A DNA stretch of 64,000 bases from Candidatus Krumholzibacteriia bacterium (lineage in GTDB: Bacteria; Krumholzibacteriota; Krumholzibacteriia; JAJRXK01): assembly GCA_035268685.1 (NCBI GenBank), contig DATFKK010000075.1, positions 1 through 64,000 on the forward strand, read 5' to 3'. The position numbers and the translations under genes were made by a program. How positions within the stretch are numbered: the first letter of the stretch is position 1; every line of letters begins with the position of its first letter. Below are positions 58,299 to 64,000 of this stretch, in pieces. The notes below the pieces were generated by a model. That model did not search any database, was not told where the DNA came from, and saw only the letters and a program-made list of their open reading frames with translations.

Positions 58299-59463
58299 GG
58301 CGCACGGCGTCCTTCGCCTGGCCGTTGTGCGACGCCTTCTGGTTCCGGCTGTCGAGCAGCCGATCGCGCTCGGCCTCGAACTGCTCGCGGGTCAGCTCGC
58401 CGGACACGTAGCGGTCGGCGAGACGCGACAGAGCCAGTCGCTTCGAATCGATGCCGCCACCGCCGGTCGCGACCGTCGGACGGCGCGAGGCCCCGAACAG
58501 CAGACCGAAGAGCAGCAACGCACCCACGAGCACCATGAGGATGATCCGCTGGTCGGCGAAGCGGTGCGGGCGCACCTCGACCCGGGCGACCTGTTGCGTG
58601 CCACCGTGGTCGTGGGGATCGCCCTGGGCCATGGCGGTGCCGCCGGCCAGGCGGACCGACCACTCGGTCCCGGCCTCGACGGGGAGTCCGGAGTACGCCG
58701 CGAAGCCCTCCATGGGCGACTCGCTCGGGATCATCGACTCGACCATGACCTGCACGTCGGGCGGAGCCACGAGGACGCGACGGTCACGAGCCCCGTAGAC
58801 GTTCGTGTTGACCCAGTCGGTCCCGTTCGGGTCGTACTCGATCGCATAGCTCACGAACATGCGCGTGGTGCCGGGCCGTAGCGCACGCTCCACGGCGCGC
58901 ACGTTCGCCGCGTCGGTCTCGACCACGGGCAAGGTGATCGGGAACTCCCCCGAGCCCACCGAGGCCTGGGGCGCGCCGTGGGTGGGGTTCTCGAACCCGA
59001 AGCGCATGGGCAGGGCATCGGCGACGATGGTCATGGGCGGATCGGACGCGTTCTCGAACTCGAAGAGCTCGGTCACGAGCATGTGTTCCGCGTCCCGCCG
59101 GAAGATCACGTGGTGACGTGCCATGTCGACGCCGACGAGATCCCGGGTGACCTCGTAGACCTCGAGTTGCACGGGCTGGTCGATCGCCTCGAGGCTCTGC
59201 GAGAAGGTCACGTCTCCGCGCACGACCCGCAGCAGCAGGTGGGCTTCGGACTCGGGCACGTCGGCGATCTCGAAGGCGCCGGAGACGTCTTCGACGGTCG
59301 CCAGCGGCTCCATGCCCTGGGCCACGTCGATCAGCTCGATGCGATCGGCCACACCCGGGCCACCGGTCGTCCCGTTCAGGAGCTCACCGCGCAGAGTGGC
59401 CGCGTCGGCAGCGGTACCGGCGAGGAGCACGAGACCCAGGGAGAGTGCGATGCGGGCGTTCAA
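58270..59463 (-). CDS. Exported membrane protein with SHOCT tail in the ccm operon, unknown function
   Basis: I do not recognise this 397-residue protein as a Ccm component. A signal peptide (about residues 1-22, ending AADAA) leads to a periplasmic region with a carboxypeptidase-regulatory-like or Ig fold (TLRGELLNGTTGGPGVADRIEL). A long beta-rich part with a repeated PPM/PTHG pattern follows. One helix (IILMVLVGALLLFGLLFG, about 322-340) then leads to a cytoplasmic SHOCT-like motif, SRLADRYVSGELTREQFEAE. The start is TTG 59463, overlapping the preceding gene by four bases, and the gene overlaps ccmA, so it is fully embedded in the operon. A role in haem or apocytochrome handling is inferred from position only. 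Confidence 0.72.
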   Translation of the reverse strand: MNARIALSLGLVLLAGTAADAATLRGELLNGTTGGPGVADRIELIDVAQGMEPLATVEDVSGAFEIADVPESEAHLLLRVVRGDVTFSQSLEAIDQPVQLEVYEVTRDLVGVDMARHHVIFRRDAEHMLVTELFEFENASDPPMTIVADALPMRFGFENPTHGAPQASVGSGEFPITLPVVETDAANVRAVERALRPGTTRMFVSYAIEYDPNGTDWVNTNVYGARDRRVLVAPPDVQVMVESMIPSESPMEGFAAYSGLPVEAGTEWSVRLAGGTAMAQGDPHDHGGTQQVARVEVRPHRFADQRIILMVLVGALLLFGLLFGASRRPTVATGGGGIDSKRLALSRLADRYVSGELTREQFEAERDRLLDSRNQKASHNGQAKDAVRRASTTAHSN

Positions 59464-59870
59464 GATCCCACCGCCGATCCGCAGGAGGGGCAGAAGGCCG
59501 CACGCGGCGGCAACGAGGCGCCGCATGCGGAGCAGAAAGCGGTTGCGGGAGCCGTGGCCGGTTCGCTCTCGGGAGGAGCGTTCGTGTGATCACGGCTCTC
59601 GATCACCTCGAGCTGTTCCATGACCTTCAGGGTCTGGCGCTTGAGGTTGTCGCGCAGGGACAGATAGTCGGGCTCGGCCAGCTTGCCCATGGCGAACTCG
59701 AAGTCCAGATCGGCAATGTTGCCCACCAGGACCTCGCGCCGGGTGGACAGGCGGCCGGCCGGCGTGTCTTCTTCGCTGAAGATCCACTGTTCGTCGTTGT
59801 CGCTCCGCAGAGCGGGCCACAGGACGACCAGTGCGATCAGCAAGGCGGACCCGAGCAGGACGAACTCCAT
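59460..59870 (-). CDS. CcmI-like N-terminal membrane protein with zinc ribbon
   Basis: A 136-residue protein. One helix (VLLGSALLIALVVLWPAL, about 4-21) is followed by a charged segment (EVLVGNIADLDFEFAMGKLAEPDYLSLRDNLKRQT) resembling the first part of CcmI-like proteins, and then a double-CxxC zinc ribbon: C113, C116, C127 and C130 (FCSACG, FCPSCG). CcmI recruits apocytochromes to the CcmFH lyase; this version lacks the TPR part. It lies between ccmF (one-base overlap, TAATG) and the SHOCT gene (four-base overlap). The family has probable relatives in other diderms with System I. Confidence 0.7.
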   Translation of the reverse strand: MEFVLLGSALLIALVVLWPALRSDNDEQWIFSEEDTPAGRLSTRREVLVGNIADLDFEFAMGKLAEPDYLSLRDNLKRQTLKVMEQLEVIESRDHTNAPPESEPATAPATAFCSACGASLPPRAAFCPSCGSAVGS

Positions 59871-61912
59871 TACCGGACCTCCAGCAGTTCACGGTCGGGG
59901 CTCGTGGCCTGATCCTCACGCCGTGACCTCAGGGCGGGTAGCAGGCAGATCGCCGTGCCGAGGATCATCACCGCCCCGCCGATCCAGACCCACGCCACCA
60001 GTGGATTCACGTAGGCCTGCACCACGGCCTTGGTCTGGTCCTCGTTGAGCCCGGCGTAGACCAGGTACAGGTCCTCGCGCAGTTGCCGCGCGATCGCGAC
60101 CTCGCTCGAAGGCTGTTCGCTGGCGAAGTAGAAGCGCTTCTCGGGTTGCAGGCGGAAGACCTCCTGCCCGCCCCGGGACACGGCGACTTCGAGCTGACCC
60201 GACCAGTAGTTCGCGTTCTCGCGCTGGGTGATCTCGTCGATGCGCAGTTCGTACTGACCCACCCGCATCTCCTCGCCCACGCCGATCACGCCACGGGTCT
60301 CGCGCGTGAAGGCCTGGCCGGTGATGCCCAGGAAGATCAGGACGATCCCGAAGTGCACGACGTACCCCCCGTAACGTCGGTTGTTGCGACGCGTGAGGTT
60401 CACCATGGCCGTCAGGTAGTTCTCGCCGTGCTTGCGGATCCGCGCGGCCGTGCCCTTGTGGAACTCCTGGACGATGGTCATGGTCACGAAGAGGCAGAGC
60501 ACCAGGCTGATCATGGCCCAGACTCCGGGTGCCTCGTCGAACATCGCCTGGCTGCCGACGAAGAACAGCGGGGCCGACACGATCGCCACCGCGACCGGCA
60601 TCGTGAAGTTCTTCCGCAGACTGCTCTTGCTGGTCTTGCGGTACGCGAGCAGCGGACCGGCGCCGGTCAGGAACAGCAGCGCCAGGCCCAGAGGGATCTC
60701 GATCCGGTTGAAGTAGGCCTGGCCCACCGACACGTTCCGGCCGGTGATCAGCTCGCTGAAGATCGGGAACACGGTCCCGAACAGCACGCTGAGCGCCGCG
60801 GCCAGCAGCAGCAGGTTGTTGAACAGGAAGCCGCTCTCACGGCTGATCATGCTGTCGAGACGGCCCTCGCTGCGCAGGAAGGGCAGACGCCAGACGATCA
60901 GGGCGGTGCACAGCACGGTGGAGGCGATCAGGAAGAAGGCGAAGTCACCGCCGATGTTGCTCTGCGCGAAGCTGTGCACGCTGCTCACCACGCCGCTGCG
61001 CGTGAGGAAGGTGCCCAGGATCGACAGTAGATAGGTGAGCGAGATCAGCGAGACGTTCCAGACCTTCAGCATGCCCCGCTTCTCCTGCACGATCACCGAG
61101 TGCAGGAAGGCGGTTCCGGTCAGCCACGGCATGAGCGAGGCGTTCTCGACGGGGTCCCAGGCCCAGTAGCCACCCCAACCGAGTTCCATGTAGGCCCACT
61201 TGCCACCGAGCAGGATCCCGATGCCCAGGAAGATCCACGACACCAGCGTGAAGCGTCGTACCGTCGACACCCAGGAGCTGCCGAGCTGTCGGGTCCACAG
61301 CGCGGCGATGCAGAATGCGAAAGGCACGATGAACCCGATGTAGCCGACGTAGAGGATCGGCGGATGGATCACCATGGCCCAGTGCTGCAGCAGCGGGTTC
61401 AGGCCTCGGCCGTCGGCCGGTGCCCACGGGGCCTCCTGCCCGCTCTGCGTGATCCCCATCAGTCCGTCGAAGGGGTTCGCGCGGAAGTTGTTCAGGTACA
61501 GGAAGAAGGCCGTCGTGCCCATCATGACCGCGATCGCGTAGGGCATCAGACGGTTGTGCTTCTTGCGCTGGGTGAACACGGCGGCCGAGGCGAACCCGAC
61601 GAGGACGAGCGTCCACAGCAGGAGCGACCCGTCCTGGCCGGCCCACAGGGCGCCGATCTTGTAATGAAGCGGCATGGCCGCGTTCGAATGCCCGGCGACG
61701 TAATCGATCCCGAAGTTGTCGTTCAGGATGAGTCCCCAGGTCGCCAGGGTCGCCACCAACACGAGGAGGGTGACGCCGTGCACGCTGCGCTCACCCACGG
61801 CCAACAGCCGGGGGTCGAGCCGATGGGCTCCGAGCAGCGAGGCGGCGATGGAGAAGAATGCCAGGACGAAGGCGACGATCAGGGCAAAGTTGCCGATGTC
61901 GGCGAGCAGCAC
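59870..61912 (-). CDS. ccmF: Cytochrome c haem lyase CcmF
   Basis: A 680-residue inner-membrane protein with about fifteen helices, the catalytic part of System I haem ligation. The WWD domain is visible as MELGWGGYWAWDPVENASLMPWL, with conserved histidines in HWAMVIHPPILYVGY and TRSGVVSSVHSFAQS. Near the end a periplasmic loop (REIRDEITQRENANYW-like segment, YELRIDEITQRENA) precedes the last helix. It attaches haem from CcmE to CxxCH motifs. No CcmG or CcmH is in the window. It is separated from ccmE by 88 bases and followed immediately by the zinc-ribbon gene. Confidence 0.94.
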   Translation of the reverse strand: MLLADIGNFALIVAFVLAFFSIAASLLGAHRLDPRLLAVGERSVHGVTLLVLVATLATWGLILNDNFGIDYVAGHSNAAMPLHYKIGALWAGQDGSLLLWTLVLVGFASAAVFTQRKKHNRLMPYAIAVMMGTTAFFLYLNNFRANPFDGLMGITQSGQEAPWAPADGRGLNPLLQHWAMVIHPPILYVGYIGFIVPFAFCIAALWTRQLGSSWVSTVRRFTLVSWIFLGIGILLGGKWAYMELGWGGYWAWDPVENASLMPWLTGTAFLHSVIVQEKRGMLKVWNVSLISLTYLLSILGTFLTRSGVVSSVHSFAQSNIGGDFAFFLIASTVLCTALIVWRLPFLRSEGRLDSMISRESGFLFNNLLLLAAALSVLFGTVFPIFSELITGRNVSVGQAYFNRIEIPLGLALLFLTGAGPLLAYRKTSKSSLRKNFTMPVAVAIVSAPLFFVGSQAMFDEAPGVWAMISLVLCLFVTMTIVQEFHKGTAARIRKHGENYLTAMVNLTRRNNRRYGGYVVHFGIVLIFLGITGQAFTRETRGVIGVGEEMRVGQYELRIDEITQRENANYWSGQLEVAVSRGGQEVFRLQPEKRFYFASEQPSSEVAIARQLREDLYLVYAGLNEDQTKAVVQAYVNPLVAWVWIGGAVMILGTAICLLPALRSRREDQATSPDRELLEVR

Positions 61913-62000
61913 GGCTGGTCTCCGTCAGGAAGAGGACAGGGGGACTGTCGGGTGCGGGCAGGGGGCCGGGATGCTGCCGCGCGAGGGATTTCGGCCGCGT

Positions 62001-62432
62001 TCAGGCCGTGGGCTGGTCCTGGGACACCGACTCGGGGTGTTCCTCGGACTCGTAATCGGTCTCGTACTTCGACGCGCACTTGGCCTGGATCCGCTGCCCC
62101 GTGAAGACGCCGTCGTCTCCGAGGTGACCGTCGACGACGGCCTCGACACCGGGCTTGAACGTGTCGGGCACGGGATCCATGCCCACGTACCGGACCGAGT
62201 AGCGAACGCCCTCGTACTCGAGGTCGAAGTTCAGGATGTCACCGTCCTGCCGGATGGTCCCGGCGACCACGTTGCCGGCCAGCTTGATGCGGTGGTCCTG
62301 CAGTTCGCCCTGACGCTCGGCGACCTCGTCGCAGGTCAGGTAGTAGGCCTTGCCCTCTTCGAAGCCGAGGAACGACAGATAGGCCACCAGGCCGACGATG
62401 ACGGTGATTCCGATGACGACACGGGCTTGCAT
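62001..62432 (-). CDS. ccmE: Haem chaperone CcmE, Cys-type (CxxxY)
   Basis: A 143-residue periplasmic haem chaperone anchored by one helix (about 5-22). After the beta-barrel (RIKLAGNVVAGTIRQDG, VRYSVRYVGMDPVPDTFKPG) the haem-binding motif reads QAKCASKYE, that is C119-x3-Y123. In the common form a histidine occupies the Cys position (HxxxY) and bonds haem covalently; the CxxxY form is known from archaea and some sulfate reducers. It is the first gene of the ccm operon, with a strong promoter about 60 bases upstream. The acidic tail (ESEEHPESVSQDQ) is variable in the family. Confidence 0.9.
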   Translation of the reverse strand: MQARVVIGITVIVGLVAYLSFLGFEEGKAYYLTCDEVAERQGELQDHRIKLAGNVVAGTIRQDGDILNFDLEYEGVRYSVRYVGMDPVPDTFKPGVEAVVDGHLGDDGVFTGQRIQAKCASKYETDYESEEHPESVSQDQPTA

Positions 62433-62490
62433 GCGAGGTCCTCCGAGCGGGGGGCGTCAACGGGGCGGGGTGAGCCCGATGACGGTGGAA

Positions 62491-62520
62491 TATATAGATC
62501 TAGCGGACGCAGGCATCCAA
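62491..62520 (-). promoter_or_regulatory. Promoter of the ccm operon
   Basis: On the minus strand TTGGAT (62520-62515), 18 bases, TATATA (62496-62491), about 59 bases before the ccmE start. This A/T-rich patch stands out from the surrounding sequence. Confidence 0.6.
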
Positions 62521-62600
62521 TCCCGGAATCCGTGACGTCACGAATTCATGATGCGCACACACCAGAACTGCAGATCCTCCGATATCAGATAGCGTGCCGG

Positions 62601-62630
62601 TTGTGATCCGCCGTCGCGAGCGGGTAAAAT
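62601..62630 (+). promoter_or_regulatory. Promoter of the edge gene
   Basis: TTGTGA (62601-62606), 18 bases, TAAAAT (62625-62630), about 87 bases before the ATG at 62717. It is divergent from the ccm promoter, with about 80 bases between the two -35 boxes. Confidence 0.55.
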
Positions 62631-62716
62631 CGATTACCAGGCCGTCTCCCGGGCCCACCTCGTCGACCCGCATCCCATGCAGGCCCATGTTCCACCGACG
62701 GATCTCTCGATACGCC

Positions 62717-64000
62717 ATGGTACCCCGCCGCACGGCGCAGGTTCTCGTGGGAGCGCTCCTGATCACGATTTTCGGGGTCCTGGCCGACCCCCTCGTGGGC
62801 GCGACGACCCGTGCGCCGGTCCATCGGCTGGACGTCGTCCGGGGCGAGGACGGCCCGCGGCGGACCGTGATCGTCGAGGACTGGGGGATTCCCGCACCGC
62901 CCCGGCCGCCGTTCGCCGTGGCCGACCGCGCGGTCGATCCGGATTCCCTGGAGGTGTCGGGACGTCTCCTGCTCGGGGACCGATTGTTTGACGCCGGTGG
63001 CTACACAGGCGCCACGCTCGATCTTCCGGTACGGAATTCGATCGTCGAATTACGTACCCTGGACGCCGATCAAGCCCTGGCGCGGGTCTCGACGAACGCG
63101 AACGGGTTCTTCGGCCTGCGGGCCGAGGCGGTCCCGGGCTCTCTGGAGGTCGTGCTGTGGACGGAATCACCGATTTCGTCCTCTGACACCCTGCGCGTGG
63201 TCGGCGGCGACGGTGCAGTCCACCGGATCGAGCTGGAGCGCTTCGCGACCGGGCCCGGCGTCTCGATCGACCTGGGCGACCGGCGGATCCCCGATCTCTC
63301 GGCCTCCGCGCCGGCCGGCGCGGTCCACGTGCTCGACCTTTCCCGGTCCGCGATCGACGCGGTCGAGGAGGTCCTCGGCGACTGGCCGGGGAACCTTCCG
63401 GCCGTTCGATACGATCCGGCGGCCGGAGGCGACGCGGCCACCGGTGCCGGAGGTCCCGGCGTCGTGGTCTCGTCCCCGGCCGCCGGGGACGGCGACGCGT
63501 GGTCCGACGCCATGGTTCTCGCCGCGTGGGGCGAGCGCCTGCTGCTCGACCTCGGGACGGGGCCGGCCGGTGATCTCTTCCTGGCCGAGGGGCTGGCGCC
63601 GCCGACGACGGCCTTCGTGCGGGCTGCGAGCTGGACCTTCGCCGCCGCGGTGCAGGACCGGCGCGCGGAGCTCCGGACGGACGCCGGGGGCGGTCCGCTA
63701 CCCGGCTCGCCGTCTCTCCTCGTCGACCTGCCGACCGCGCCGCCGCCCGGATTTCCCGTTCCCGCCGAAACCGTCTTCGACCTCGAGGCCGCGACCTTCG
63801 GTCCCGGTGCCCGGCCCGTGGCGCCCCGCGGCCAGGTGTCGGCTCCGGCCCTGGCCGCTCAGCTCTGGGAGACCATCGACCCCGTCGACGACGACCCGAT
63901 CGGGGGCGACCGGGCCGATCACCTCGAGATCCTCACCGGCGTTGCCGGCCCTTCGGTCGTGTTCGAGGACTTCCACGACGCCTGGATCGACGCCTTCGAC
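62717..64000 (+). CDS. Secreted protein of unknown function, cut by the window edge
   Basis: The first 428 codons of an exported protein that runs off the right edge without a stop. The N-terminus MVPRRTAQVLVGALLITIFG is a typical signal peptide with probable cleavage near LADPLVGA-T (about residue 31). At residues about 75-145 there is a carboxypeptidase-regulatory-like segment (LEVSGRLLLGDRLFDAGGYT, SIVELRTLDAD, ARVSTNANGFFGLRAEA), often found in large secreted proteins of FCB-group bacteria. The remainder is Ala/Gly/Asp-rich with DLSRSAIDAVEEVLGDWPG and VVFEDFHDAWIDAF. No catalytic motif can be recognised. The family and function are unknown. Confidence 0.75.
   Translation, partial: MVPRRTAQVLVGALLITIFGVLADPLVGATTRAPVHRLDVVRGEDGPRRTVIVEDWGIPAPPRPPFAVADRAVDPDSLEVSGRLLLGDRLFDAGGYTGATLDLPVRNSIVELRTLDADQALARVSTNANGFFGLRAEAVPGSLEVVLWTESPISSSDTLRVVGGDGAVHRIELERFATGPGVSIDLGDRRIPDLSASAPAGAVHVLDLSRSAIDAVEEVLGDWPGNLPAVRYDPAAGGDAATGAGGPGVVVSSPAAGDGDAWSDAMVLAAWGERLLLDLGTGPAGDLFLAEGLAPPTTAFVRAASWTFAAAVQDRRAELRTDAGGGPLPGSPSLLVDLPTAPPPGFPVPAETVFDLEAATFGPGARPVAPRGQVSAPALAAQLWETIDPVDDDPIGGDRADHLEILTGVAGPSVVFEDFHDAWIDAFD

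Noticed and set aside
1-64000. tRNA, rRNA, CRISPR, transposase, integrase, toxin-antitoxin or restriction genes
   Set aside because: I looked for the usual motifs and arrangements on both strands and found none that could be supported.

Overview
The window is a gene-dense, G+C-rich stretch of bacterial chromosome with no rRNA, tRNA, insertion sequence, prophage or CRISPR array that I can see. The cell is diderm and respiratory: there are outer-membrane barrels, a patatin/POTRA/barrel protein, a full System I cytochrome c maturation operon and a futalosine-pathway menaquinone gene. A secreted glycosidase-like protein ends in a FlgD-like sorting domain (PNPFNP...GTYLV), a hallmark of the FCB superphylum and its neighbours. 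With a bacillithiol gene and a FadR-type fatty-acid regulon, this suggests an uncultured lineage such as Krumholzibacteriota, Eisenbacteria or a Gemmatimonadota relative. That placement is inference from gene content, not a phylogeny.

Layout. 1-8.8 kb: the start of trpS, an orphan flagellar rod-like gene, bshB1, an amidase/acetyltransferase pair, a beta-barrel protein, a saccharopine-dehydrogenase-like reductase and the sorted glycosidase-like protein. 8.8-13.6 kb: a fused branched-chain 2-oxoacid dehydrogenase E1, a SPOR protein, an RsmG-like methyltransferase and phosphoglycolate phosphatase. 14-21 kb: a DoxX protein and a beta-oxidation operon in the order fadN-fadA-fadE, divergent from a TetR/FadR regulator with an operator between them. 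21-30.4 kb: a secreted metalloprotease, a sigma-54 activator, an acyl-CoA carboxylase carboxyltransferase, a DUF711 protein, a nitroreductase and an Xaa-Pro peptidase. 30.4-38.8 kb: a complete leftward chemotaxis cluster (cheA, cheW, mcp, cheY, cheB, cheR, cheX, cheY, cheX and a third CheX-like gene). 39-47.6 kb: a rightward, overlapping gene string with AtuA, enoyl-CoA hydratase, biotin carboxylase, a separate biotin carrier, an EamA transporter, a SirB1 protein and a PlpD-like phospholipase. 48-54.5 kb: B12-dependent ribonucleotide reductase behind tandem NrdR boxes, then an SDR, a rhodanese, pyruvate kinase, a lipoprotein cytochrome c and a small barrel protein. 54.5-62.5 kb: mqnD, a ferredoxin, and the leftward ccm operon (ccmE, ccmF, two unusual genes, ccmA, ccmB, ccmC, ccmD). 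62.7-64 kb: the start of a secreted protein cut by the window edge.

How the genes fit together. The fad operon oxidises fatty acyl-CoA and is probably derepressed by acyl-CoA through the TetR protein. The branched-chain E1, the carboxyltransferase and the AtuA/hydratase/biotin carboxylase/carrier string together suggest leucine or isoprenoid catabolism feeding acetyl-CoA. MqnD, the Ccm operon and the lipoprotein cytochrome belong to electron transport. Motility is represented by the che cluster and the rod-like gene; both have promoter-like sequences matching the flagellar sigma-28 (FliA) pattern. Ordinary promoters in the window share a -10 box of the form TAGNNT.

The most interesting leads are two unrecognised genes embedded in the ccm operon beside a Cys-type (CxxxY) CcmE, a family of three CheX-like proteins including one with no known name, the sigma-28-like promoters, and the tandem NrdR boxes in front of a long structured nrdJ leader. 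All assignments rest on reading motifs by eye; no database search was run.
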